This document shows, in pieces, positions 1 through 6,733 of a DNA stretch of 8,370 bases. Made by a program: the position numbers and the translations under genes. The notes under the pieces are model-generated. The model saw nothing but the letters and a program-made list of their open reading frames with translations. It did no database searches and was not told where the DNA came from. Source of the stretch: S012-135 sp964423785. GTDB lineage: Bacteria > Desulfobacterota > Desulfobulbia > Desulfobulbales > S012-135. The stretch's first letter is position 1. Every line of letters begins with the position of its first letter. The stretch lies in the NCBI GenBank assembly GCA_964423785.1, contig CAYRGZ010000125.1, positions 1 through 8,370 of the forward strand. Reading direction: 5' to 3'.

Positions 1-55
1 CCCGTTGAATTATCGTGTCAGACCTGCGCCGACTACGAGTTTTTACGGCTTCATC
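1..55 (+). repeat. Dispersed repeat, left copy (inverted relative to the right copy)
   Basis: Positions 1-48 match the reverse complement of 8285-8332 without gaps at 43 of 48 bases. The match continues more weakly to 55 (5 of 7). The five differences are at 18, 22, 27, 28 and 35, all in the middle, while arms 1-17 and 36-48 are identical. The arms can fold: CCGT (2-5) with ACGG (45-48), GAA (7-9) with TTT (42-44, one G-U pair), and TCG (13-15) with CGA (36-38), leaving a 3x3 internal loop and one bulged T. The element sits 55 nt before the ATG of the glycosyltransferase gene. A GTG at 15 opens a frame that runs into that gene. The element may begin upstream of the window. Its function is unknown. 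Confidence 0.85.
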
Positions 56-110
56 TCTTTTGGTACGATTTCAGGAAAGAGTCTCATTCCCCGGCACCGG
101 TGGTGGCCTG

Positions 111-1511
111 ATGCAGCCCGATACCCCCTATACGTTTGTCGCCCGGCGATTCCTCGATTTGTACCGCCGCGGCATCGAGCCGGATCTGGCCGATATCGAC
201 CGGCTGGCCGGTGCGGCGGTGCACGATGATCGGGCCGTGAAGGCGTTGTACGGCATCGTGGTCGAGGGGTTGTGCGACGATTTCAGCCCGGCGGGGGTGG
301 CCCTTTGCAACCGGGTCCTGTTGCGGATCCTGGCCGTTGCCCGCCGACTGCCCGCCCTGGCCGAGCTGGATTGGGCGCTGCGGGACGCTGGCTTCGAGAC
401 GGATGCGTGTTTCCTGGCCCGCTATCGGCGGCTCGCCGCCGTCCGGGCCGTAAGCCCACCGGCCGTTATCGTGGTCTTGTCGCGGGTGACCATCGGCGCC
501 GACGTGGCGGTGACCTCGATACTCCTGCAGCGGCTGCGTCGCCGCTATCCGGCCGCCGAACTCGTGCTGGTCGGCCCACGCCATTTGGAGCAGCTCTTTG
601 CCGGTATCGGTGGGATACGGATGGCTCCCCTCGACTATCCCCGCCGCGGCTCCCTCGTCGCCCGTCTGCACCAGTGCCAGATAGTGCAGCGGATCATCAG
701 GCGGGAGGCGGCCATGGCCGGTGGGCCGCTCGTGGTGGTCGATCCCGACAGCCGGCTCAGCCAACTCGGCCTGCAACCTTTCGTGCCGGAATCCTGCAGT
801 TGGTACTTCAACTCGCGGGCCCAGGGCGGCGAGGAGGATTCGCTCGCCGAGCTGGCCAATCGCTGGCTCGACGATCTCTGCGGCCCGGACGAGTTCGCTT
901 GGCCGGCGGTATTTCCGGCTGAGGCGCACCGGCGTTTCGCCGAGCGGCTCCACCGGCGGCTCGGCCGGCGGCCGCTGTGCATCGTCAATTTCGGGGTGGG
1001 CGGCAATCCAGCCAAACGCATCCCCGATCCCTTCGAGGAGCGTCTCGTTCATACCCTGATCCGCCGGTGGCCGGGCGTGGTACTGTTCGATTCCGGCCGC
1101 AGTCCCGTGGCCCTGGAGCGGACCCGACGACTGGTCCAGGATGCCGGCCGCCGGGGGCTGGCAGCCGCCTTCGTGACCGAAGGAGAGGACGATGCCGCCG
1201 CCCGGTCCGATGCGCGGCTGGTCGGCTTTCGTGGCTCCATCGGCGCCATCGCCGCCCTGCTCGAACGGGCCGCCGCCTTCGTGGGCTACGATTCCTGCTG
1301 CCAGCACCTGGCGGCCGCGGCCGGGGTCGCCGGGGCGGTGGTCTTTGCCGGTGCCCTGCACGAGCGGTTCCGCAACCGCTGGCGGCCCGCCAACCGGCAC
1401 GGTACGCTGGCGGTCATCCCGGTGGCCGACGGCCGGGAAATGGATTTACAGGCGATCACAAACCTGGTAGAAGATGTGGCGGCCGCCATCGGCCGTGTTT
1501 TGGCCCGCTGA
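111..1511 (+). CDS. GT9-family (heptosyltransferase-like) glycosyltransferase
   Basis: A 466-residue protein with the two-domain GT-B look of ADP-heptose:LPS heptosyltransferases. The first Rossmann-like half starts near residue 118 (VIVVLSRVTIGADVAVTSIL, then LVLVGPRHLEQLF at 151-163). The second half has IVNFGVGGNPAKR (291-303) and the characteristic late motif VGYDSCCQHLAAAAGV (391-406), followed by VVFAGALHERFRNRW. About 115 residues precede the recognisable fold, have no motif I know and are unusual in length. I chose ATG 111. The frame is open back to a GTG at 15, but that lies inside the edge repeat, and the ATG has only a weak GGTGG-like ribosome site. No signal peptide or membrane segment is visible, which fits a cytoplasmic enzyme working at the inner membrane. 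It leads an operon and is followed after 42 nt by a heptose kinase, which supports a role in heptose-containing surface glycan. Donor and acceptor cannot be read from sequence. Confidence 0.85.
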   Translation: MQPDTPYTFVARRFLDLYRRGIEPDLADIDRLAGAAVHDDRAVKALYGIVVEGLCDDFSPAGVALCNRVLLRILAVARRLPALAELDWALRDAGFETDACFLARYRRLAAVRAVSPPAVIVVLSRVTIGADVAVTSILLQRLRRRYPAAELVLVGPRHLEQLFAGIGGIRMAPLDYPRRGSLVARLHQCQIVQRIIRREAAMAGGPLVVVDPDSRLSQLGLQPFVPESCSWYFNSRAQGGEEDSLAELANRWLDDLCGPDEFAWPAVFPAEAHRRFAERLHRRLGRRPLCIVNFGVGGNPAKRIPDPFEERLVHTLIRRWPGVVLFDSGRSPVALERTRRLVQDAGRRGLAAAFVTEGEDDAAARSDARLVGFRGSIGAIAALLERAAAFVGYDSCCQHLAAAAGVAGAVVFAGALHERFRNRWRPANRHGTLAVIPVADGREMDLQAITNLVEDVAAAIGRVLAR

Positions 1512-1553
1512 TGGTAACAGCTCGCAGGGTAAAATCATCCTTAATCGTTCTTC

Positions 1554-2525
1554 ATGGAGCCACAGATAATCGACAAGTTCGTCTCCGCCAACGTGCTGGT
1601 GGTCGGCGACTGCATCGTTGACGAGTTTCTCTGGGGCAAGGTGTCGCGCATCTCTCCTGAGGCGCCGGTGCCGGTGGTGGATGTTACCAGGGAGACCCTC
1701 ACCCTCGGCGGCGCCGCCAACGTGCTGGCCAATATCGTCGCCCTGGGCGGTCGCGCCACCCTGTGCGGCGTGGTCGGCGACGATCCGATGGCCGATCGGT
1801 TCATCGGTATGCTGGAGGGCCTCGGCATGTCGGCGGCCGGCATCGTGCGCACCGATGACCGGCCCACTATGGTCAAGACCCGGGTCATCGCCCACAGTCA
1901 GCAGGTGGTCCGCTTCGACCGGGAACGGCGTCATCCCCTGCCGGAGCCGTGCCTCGAGCGTATCCTCGATTTTCTCGATCGCACCCTGGACGACTACGAC
2001 GCCGTCGTCGTCTCCGATTACGCCAAGGGCATGATTTGTCCGGCGGTGATGGATTTCCTGCGCAGTCGCCTCGGCCGGCCGCCGCGGCGGCCGGTGGTGG
2101 TCGATCCGAAACCCGGCCCGGGGCGGAACGTATTGTTCCGTCAGACCTCCATCGTTACCCCCAATCAGCACGAGGCGGCGTTGTTATCCGGTATGGAGCT
2201 GAACGACGATGCGGCGGTGGGGGCGGCGGCCGAGCGGATCCTTGCCGCTCTGGAGTGCGAGGCGGTGCTCATCACCCGAGGTGAGGCCGGTATGACCCTG
2301 CTAGAACGCGAGAAACCGCTTTGCACCGTACCGACCAGGGCACAGGAGGTCTTTGACGTCACCGGCGCCGGCGACACGGTGGTGGCCGTCCTCGCCCTGG
2401 GACTTGCTTGCGGTATGAACTATCGGGACGCCGCCATGCTGGCCAACTACGCCGCCGGCATCGTGGTGGGCAAGGTGGGCACCGCCACCGTGCGGGCGGC
2501 GGAACTCAAGGAGGCGATTGGATGA
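1554..2525 (+). CDS. rfaE1: D-glycero-beta-D-manno-heptose-7-phosphate kinase (PfkB family, stand-alone)
   Basis: A 323-residue ribokinase-fold protein matching the kinase half of HldE/RfaE. It phosphorylates heptose 7-phosphate at C1 on the way to ADP-heptose, the LPS inner-core donor. Signature stretches in order are VVGDCIVDEFLWGKVSRISP (16-35), LGGAANVLANIVALGG (51-66), IAHSQQVVRFDRE (112-124), SDYAKG (154-159), VVDPKP (182-187), TPNQHEA (202-208), ITRGEAGM (240-247), the catalytic anion-hole motif DVTGAGDTV (268-276, Asp274 as base) and NYAAGIVVGKVGTATV (298-313). The nucleotidyltransferase half of bifunctional HldE is absent, so an HldC-type enzyme must be encoded elsewhere. ATG 1554 is the first start after an in-frame stop at 1542. 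Its Shine-Dalgarno is poor, so expression may depend on the upstream gene. The stop overlaps the start of yicC by 4 nt. Confidence 0.93.
   Translation: MEPQIIDKFVSANVLVVGDCIVDEFLWGKVSRISPEAPVPVVDVTRETLTLGGAANVLANIVALGGRATLCGVVGDDPMADRFIGMLEGLGMSAAGIVRTDDRPTMVKTRVIAHSQQVVRFDRERRHPLPEPCLERILDFLDRTLDDYDAVVVSDYAKGMICPAVMDFLRSRLGRPPRRPVVVDPKPGPGRNVLFRQTSIVTPNQHEAALLSGMELNDDAAVGAAAERILAALECEAVLITRGEAGMTLLEREKPLCTVPTRAQEVFDVTGAGDTVVAVLALGLACGMNYRDAAMLANYAAGIVVGKVGTATVRAAELKEAIG
2508..2514 (+). promoter_or_regulatory. Ribosome binding site that fixes the yicC start
   Basis: AAGGAGG ends 7 nt before ATG 2522 and lies inside the last codons of the heptose kinase gene. The yicC frame is open back to about 2408, so this strong site decides in favour of 2522. 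The family's usual N-terminus (a SMTxFG motif right after the start) agrees. Confidence 0.8.
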
Positions 2526-3400
2526 GTCCCCCACGGAGTATGACCTGTTTCGGCCGCGGCGAGCACCAGGTCGAGGAGCGGCACTGGACTGTCGAGGTTC
2601 GGGCCGTCAACCACCGGTACTGCGACATCACGGTGCGCATGCCCCGCGCCTGGGTGGAGGTGGAGGAACGGGTGAAGCAGGCCGTTGCCGGTCGCATGCA
2701 GCGGGGTAAGATCGACGTCACCGTCACCTGCCGGGGGACGGTGCCGGTGGGAGTGCGGCTCGATGTCGATCTCGCCCGTCAGTATTACGAGGGATTTTTG
2801 CAACTCAAGCGGGACTTTTCCCTGGCCGGTGAGCCGGATCTGGCTCTCCTTGCCACCAGCCGTGACATTTTCGTCCACGAGGAGCCTGCCGAGGACGCCG
2901 ATGCCTTATGGGCCGGCATCGGCCCCGCCCTGGAGGCGGCCCTCGAACGTGCCGTGGCCATGCGGTGTGCGGAAGGGGCCAATCTCGCCGCTGATCTTTC
3001 CCAGCGGCTGGAAGGATTCCGCCGCATGCTCGACGCCGTCGAGGCCCGGGCCCCGCAGGTGGTGGTGGAACGCGGAGCGCTTTTGCGCGAGCGGGTACAA
3101 GCCTTGGCCGGCGAGGTCGGCGTCGACGAGGCGCGGCTCGCCCAGGAAATCGCCCTGCTCGCCGACAAGGCGGACATCAGCGAGGAGATCGTCCGGCTTA
3201 CGAGTCATATCGACCAGTTTCGCCATTTTCTTACTCTGGATGAACCGGTGGGCCGGCGGCTCGACTTTCTCCTGCAGGAGTTCTTGCGGGAGATCAACAC
3301 GATGGCATCGAAGATCGGGGACGTTGCCGTCACCCACCAAGTGGTGGAGATGAAAAACGAGGTGGAACGGTTGCGTGAGCAGGTCCAGAATCTGGAGTGA
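2522..3400 (+). CDS. yicC: YicC-family endoribonuclease
   Basis: A 292-residue protein, close to the usual size of about 290. The N-terminal YicC domain shows SMTCFGRGEH (6-15), VEVRAVNHRYCDI (24-36), the R-x-P run VRMPRAWVEVEERVK (38-52) and the GRMQRGKIDVTV block (57-68). The C-terminal DUF1732 domain shows DISEEIVRLTSHIDQF (218-233), VGRRLDFLLQEFLREINTM (243-261) and ends VVEMKNEVERLREQVQNLE, very like E. coli YicC. The family is known as an endoribonuclease implicated in RNA turnover. Its exact substrates here cannot be inferred. Most members have Gly in SMTGFG, and this one has Cys9. It overlaps the kinase gene by ATGA and is 3 nt from the next gene, in the common yicC - DUF370 - gmk arrangement. 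Confidence 0.95.
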   Translation: MSPPRSMTCFGRGEHQVEERHWTVEVRAVNHRYCDITVRMPRAWVEVEERVKQAVAGRMQRGKIDVTVTCRGTVPVGVRLDVDLARQYYEGFLQLKRDFSLAGEPDLALLATSRDIFVHEEPAEDADALWAGIGPALEAALERAVAMRCAEGANLAADLSQRLEGFRRMLDAVEARAPQVVVERGALLRERVQALAGEVGVDEARLAQEIALLADKADISEEIVRLTSHIDQFRHFLTLDEPVGRRLDFLLQEFLREINTMASKIGDVAVTHQVVEMKNEVERLREQVQNLE

Positions 3401-3403
3401 ACC

Positions 3404-3676
3404 ATGAACGACGCCCGACTCATCAACATCGGTTTTGGCAACACGGTGATGGCCGGCAGAATCGTCGCCGTGGTCAACCCGAAATCCTCCCCCATGCGTA
3501 AGCTGCGCGACGAGGCCCGCCAGCGCCAGATGCTCATCGACGCCACCGAGGGCCGGCGGACCCGCTCCATTGTGGTCCTCGATTCCAACCACGTGGTGCT
3601 TTCCGCCGTCCATCCTGAAACCATCGCCCAGCGGATCGTGCCCGCTGGTCTCGAGAAGGGGGACGGAGAACGATGA
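3404..3676 (+). CDS. remA: RemA-like DUF370 (UPF0296) DNA-binding protein
   Basis: A 90-residue protein that matches the RemA/DUF370 family almost end to end: INIGFGNTVMAGRIVAVVNP (7-26), the S-x-P-M-x-x-L helix (28-34), LIDATEGRRTRSIVVLDS (44-61) and HVVLSAVHPETIAQRI (63-78). In Bacillus subtilis RemA is an oligomeric DNA-binding activator of matrix and osmoprotection genes. In other phyla the family is widespread next to gmk, but its role is mostly unassigned, so I claim the family and not the Bacillus function. The tail after residue 79 (VPAGLEKGDGER) is charged and not conserved in my memory of the family. GGAG at 3394-3397 lies 6 nt before the ATG. The stop overlaps the gmk start (ATGA), so RemA-like protein and guanylate kinase are likely made in coupled fashion. 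Confidence 0.92.
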   Translation: MNDARLINIGFGNTVMAGRIVAVVNPKSSPMRKLRDEARQRQMLIDATEGRRTRSIVVLDSNHVVLSAVHPETIAQRIVPAGLEKGDGER

Positions 3677-4284
3677 CCGGTACTCTCTTCGTCATTTCCG
3701 CCCCCTCCGGGGCCGGCAAGTCCACCATTTTGCATCGGGTGCTGGCTGATCTGCCGGCGGTGGCCTTTTCCGTTTCCCACACCACCCGTAAGCCGCGGCC
3801 CGGTGAGGAGCACGGCCGCGACTATTTTTTCGTTTCGCCGGAAGAGTTCGCCTCCATGCGGGAGAAAGGAGCCTTCCTGGAGGCGGCCGAGGTGCATGGC
3901 AACTGGTACGGCACCAGCCGCCAAGCGGTGCGCGACCTGCAGGCCCAGGGGCTGGACGTGTTGCTCGATATCGACGTCCAGGGAGCGGAACAGGTGCGGG
4001 CTGCGGGGAATACGGCCGTGTTTCTGTTCATCGCGCCGCCGTCCTTGGCGGAACTGGAACGGCGGCTGCGGGGCAGGGGGACCGACAGCGAGGATGTCAT
4101 TCGGCTGCGGCTCGCCAATGCCCGCCGGGAACTCTTGGCCGCTTCCCGCTACGATCACGTGATCGTCAACGACGATCTCGACCGAGCGGTCGCCATGGTG
4201 GAGGCAGTCATCCTGGCCAGACGGAGCCAGTATCGGCGGGGATACGACAACACGCCCATCGTCCTCGATACCCTGGTGCGGTAA
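3673..4284 (+). CDS. gmk: Guanylate kinase
   Basis: A 203-residue P-loop kinase converting GMP and ATP to GDP and ADP, an essential step in GTP, dGTP and (p)ppGpp metabolism. The Walker A is APSGAGKST (10-18). The GMP-binding segment follows as SVSHTTRKPRPGEEHGRDYF (33-52), with FLEAAEVHGNWYGTS (68-82) as the second GMP-contact region. Walker B is LLDIDVQGA (97-105), and the lid is RLRGRGTDSEDVIRLRLANA (131-150). The C-terminal VIVNDDLDRAV (163-173) is also typical. Length is normal, with no truncation. GGAG at 3665-3668 supports ATG 3673, which overlaps the upstream stop. In many bacteria rpoZ (RNA polymerase omega) follows gmk. Here a SpoU methyltransferase follows after 1 nt. Confidence 0.97.
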   Translation: MTGTLFVISAPSGAGKSTILHRVLADLPAVAFSVSHTTRKPRPGEEHGRDYFFVSPEEFASMREKGAFLEAAEVHGNWYGTSRQAVRDLQAQGLDVLLDIDVQGAEQVRAAGNTAVFLFIAPPSLAELERRLRGRGTDSEDVIRLRLANARRELLAASRYDHVIVNDDLDRAVAMVEAVILARRSQYRRGYDNTPIVLDTLVR

Positions 4285-4285
4285 C

Positions 4286-5047
4286 GTGCAGCGAAAGGGG
4301 CGCCGCGCACGAACCGATCCGGCGGCGGACGCCGACCGGCGGCTGCTGATCTGGGGGGTCAACCCGGTGACCGAAATGCTGCGCCGCCGTCCGTCCCTGG
4401 TGGAGGAGGTGACGGTGGCAGCGGCCAATCCGCGGATCGACCTGATCCGTCGTCTGGCCGCCGAGGCCGGCGTGCCGGTGGTGGAGGGTCGTCGGCAGGA
4501 GATGCCCGAGGGCCGCCATCAGGGGGTGGCGGCCCGGCTGCGACCGCCGCCGTTCGTCGAGTTCGAATCCCTCATCCATCGTCTGACCGGCGGTGAGGAA
4601 CTCTTCCTCGTCGCCCTTGATTGTCTGCAGGATCCCCACAATCTGGGTGCCGTGTTGCGGGTCGCCGCTGCCACCGGCGTCCATGCGGTGCTCGTGCCGC
4701 GCCACCGGAGCGCGCCGCTTTCCGGCACCGTCTTCAAGGTTTCGGCCGGCACGGCGGCCCTGGTCGACATCTGCCGGGTGCCCAACCTGGCCGTCGCCCT
4801 CCAGCGGCTGCGCCAGGCCGGCGCCTGGATATACGGCGCCGATGCCGCCGCCCGGTCCACCCTCTACGAGACCGATTTCGCCCGTCCCCTGTGCCTGGTC
4901 GTCGGCGGCGAGGGCCGTGGTATCCGGCCGCTGGTTCGCAAGCAGTGTGACGAACTGGTCCGCATCCCCATGGCCGCCGGCGTGGAATCCCTGAACGTCG
5001 CCGTGTCCACCGGCGTCTTTCTTTATGAAATCATCCGTCGCGGGTGA
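4286..5047 (+). CDS. rlmB: SpoU/TrmH-family 2'-O-methyltransferase, probable 23S rRNA G2251 (RlmB)
   Basis: A 253-residue SPOUT methyltransferase. Residues 22-90 form the SpoU substrate-binding domain (IWGVNPVTEMLRRRPSLVEE at 22-41, a usual RlmB opening). The knotted catalytic domain follows, with motif 1 DPHNLGAVLRVAAATG (116-131), the RlmB-type RSAPLSGTVFKVSAGT (141-156), motif 2 LVVGGEGRGIRPLVRKQCD (204-222) and motif 3 IPMAAGVESLNVAVSTGVFL (227-246). Together these make the S-adenosylmethionine-binding trefoil knot. RlmB methylates G2251 in the peptidyl-transferase P loop of 23S rRNA. A related TrmH-family target cannot be excluded. I chose GTG 4286, one base after the gmk stop, because no ATG lies before the domain. 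The first 19 residues are Arg-rich and poorly conserved. It is the last gene of the + operon. Confidence 0.9.
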   Translation: MQRKGRRARTDPAADADRRLLIWGVNPVTEMLRRRPSLVEEVTVAAANPRIDLIRRLAAEAGVPVVEGRRQEMPEGRHQGVAARLRPPPFVEFESLIHRLTGGEELFLVALDCLQDPHNLGAVLRVAAATGVHAVLVPRHRSAPLSGTVFKVSAGTAALVDICRVPNLAVALQRLRQAGAWIYGADAAARSTLYETDFARPLCLVVGGEGRGIRPLVRKQCDELVRIPMAAGVESLNVAVSTGVFLYEIIRRG

Positions 5048-5069
5048 TCTTCCTGAATCCGTCGTATAA

Positions 5070-5089
5070 GGCCGCCCTTCGGGGTGTCC
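5070..5089 (+). other. UUCG-capped hairpin between convergent genes
   Basis: Positions 5070-5077 pair with 5082-5089 around a TTCG tetraloop at 5078-5081. The stem has seven pairs, one of them G-U, plus one C-T mismatch. It lies 22 nt after the rlmB stop, in the 111-bp gap (5048-5158) before the converging histidine kinase gene. No T run follows on either strand, so it is not a standard intrinsic terminator. It may protect the 3' end or assist termination. I see no other gene or RNA in the gap. Confidence 0.35.
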
Positions 5090-5158
5090 GTACGCACGCG
5101 GTCATTCGCTACGCCCACCACCTACTTTGTCGGCAACCGCTCGATAGCGTTCACTTCA

Positions 5159-6733
5159 TCAGGATTCGGCATTATCTGGAGCCGTCTCGACATTCTGGGC
5201 CAGGGGGGAGTCCACCGGCAGGTAGACGGTGAAGCGGCTGCCTTGACCCGGCTGGGAATCGACGATGCAGAATCCCTGGTGACTCTTGACGATGCCGTGC
5301 ACGATGGCAAGCCCCAGGCCGGTGCCCTTGCCGAACGGCTTGGTGGTGAAGAACGGCTCGAAGATACGGGATTTCACTTTCTCGTCCATACCGTGACCGG
5401 TGTCGGCGATGTCGATGGTCACATAGCGGCCCGGCTGCGCCTCCGGGTGCAAGGAACGGAATTCCTCGTCCAACTGCACGACCCCGGTACGGATGGTGAG
5501 TTCGCCGCCGTCGGGCATGGCGTCCCGGGCGTTGAGGCAGAGGTTCATGATGACTTGCTCCAGGCGGGTCGGATCGCCCGGGATGAGCGGCAGGTCCTTT
5601 TCCAACTCCAGGGAGATACCGATGGTGGGGGGGAGGCTGGCCTGGAGCAGTTTCAGGATGTTGTTGATATGGGTGTTGACCGACAACCATTGAACGGTGG
5701 AGATCTCCTGCCGGGCGAAGGTGAGGAGCTGCTGGACCAGGTCGGCGGCCCGGAAGCCCGCCTGTTCGATGGTCTCGATCAGCTTTCGCTGCGGCGAATC
5801 CGGGGGCAGCTCGCGTTTGAGCAGGGTGATATTGCTGATGATGCCGCACAGGATATTGTTGAAGTCGTGGGCGATGCCACCGGCCAGGGTGCCGAGCGCG
5901 GTGAGTTTCTCTGCCTCCACCAACTGACGTTGGGTTTGTTCCAGCTCGTCGATTTTCTGCTGCAGGGAGGCGGTGAGCCGCCGGTTCTCCTCCTCCTTCT
6001 CGGCCAGCGAACGGCTCATGGCGTTGAAGGTGGCGATGAGTTCGCCGAATTCATCCGGCGCTTCGTACGTGGTTTGGTAGCCGAGTTCGCCGTCGGCGAT
6101 GCGCCGGGTGGCGGTGAGCAGGGCGTCGATGGGGCGGACGGTGGAAAGGATGAGATACTGGGCGATGGCCAGGGCGACGAGGAGCGTGACGAACAGGGTG
6201 ACAGCGATGAAGCTATGGGAACGGTCGATGCGGGTCATGGCCTGGTTGGTCTGGGCCTGGATGGTCATGGCCGCCCGATTCACCATGTCCTGGATCTTGT
6301 TGAGCAGAACGGTACCGGTGGTGTCGGCCTGCCGTTGATTTTGTTCTCGCCATGGACTGTCGTGCACCGTGGTGATCAGGTAGCTGAGCCGTTCCTGGAA
6401 TTGTTTGCCGAGTTGGCGTACCTCGTCGAGTTCTTTCTTGATCGCCGGGCGGTGATGGCAGGAATAGCAGCGTTCGATGGCTTCGTCCAGGGTGGTGCAG
6501 CTGAAGACGATCTCGTTGATGTTGTCGGTGAACACATCTTCGGATGCATGGACATAGGACAATACCCGCTGGACGCTCAGATTGAGATCCTGGCGGATGT
6601 CCTCGATTTCGTGCAGGCTGATGAGATGGCGAAGCCTCGCTGTGGTGGATGAGAGGTTGTAGATGACCGCTGCCGAGCCCAGGAGGAAGAGGGCGAAAAT
6701 GAGGGCAAGGGAGCCGATGATTCGCTTCTTCAT
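5159..6733 (-). CDS. Membrane sensor histidine kinase with a periplasmic CxxCH (heme c) domain
   Basis: A 524-residue kinase. Membrane segment 1 (about 5-25) and segment 2 (about 174-196) enclose a mostly helical periplasmic domain of about 150 residues. That domain contains C79 and the motif C89-Y-S-C92-H93-H94, the CxxCH signature for covalent heme c. A HAMP linker follows (about 197-249, VRPIDALLTATRRIADGEL at its start), then a coiled coil (about 244-275). The HisKA segment GTLAGGIAHDFNNIL (281-295) carries the phospho-acceptor His289. The ATPase boxes are N (MNLCLNARDAMPDGG, 396-410), G1 (DIADTGHGMD, 441-450), F (IFEPFFTTK) and G2 (GKGTGLGLAIVHGIV, 468-482). The HDFNN box is of the NtrB-like type. 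No receiver domain is attached and no response regulator is nearby. The start overlaps the stop of the upstream binding-protein gene (ATGA), so the pair is probably one sensory unit. Heme binding is inferred from the motif only. Confidence 0.93.
   Translation of the reverse strand: MKKRIIGSLALIFALFLLGSAAVIYNLSSTTARLRHLISLHEIEDIRQDLNLSVQRVLSYVHASEDVFTDNINEIVFSCTTLDEAIERCYSCHHRPAIKKELDEVRQLGKQFQERLSYLITTVHDSPWREQNQRQADTTGTVLLNKIQDMVNRAAMTIQAQTNQAMTRIDRSHSFIAVTLFVTLLVALAIAQYLILSTVRPIDALLTATRRIADGELGYQTTYEAPDEFGELIATFNAMSRSLAEKEEENRRLTASLQQKIDELEQTQRQLVEAEKLTALGTLAGGIAHDFNNILCGIISNITLLKRELPPDSPQRKLIETIEQAGFRAADLVQQLLTFARQEISTVQWLSVNTHINNILKLLQASLPPTIGISLELEKDLPLIPGDPTRLEQVIMNLCLNARDAMPDGGELTIRTGVVQLDEEFRSLHPEAQPGRYVTIDIADTGHGMDEKVKSRIFEPFFTTKPFGKGTGLGLAIVHGIVKSHQGFCIVDSQPGQGSRFTVYLPVDSPLAQNVETAPDNAES

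Noticed and set aside
1..55. Repeat as an intrinsic terminator (T run at 40-44)
   Set aside because: The GC stem before the T run seen in the right copy (GCAG/CTGC) is not kept in the left copy, and the T run lies inside the outer arm pairing.
15..110. Start of the glycosyltransferase at GTG 15
   Set aside because: The first residues are encoded by the dispersed repeat, and the same leader precedes an unrelated gene at the other edge, so ATG 111 is preferred.
84..1400. Long open frame on the minus strand (438 codons) opposite the glycosyltransferase gene
   Set aside because: It is a GC-rich shadow with no recognisable motif, no ribosome site and low-complexity Gly/Pro/His composition. The opposite strand encodes a clear GT9 protein.
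5048..5158. tRNA or small RNA in the convergent gap
   Set aside because: No cloverleaf, T-loop GTTCRA pattern with matching acceptor ends, or recognised RNA motif is present.
5084..6652. Long + strand open frame (522 codons) opposite the histidine kinase
   Set aside because: Its translation is a mirror artefact of GC-rich codon use. The minus-strand kinase has every expected catalytic box.
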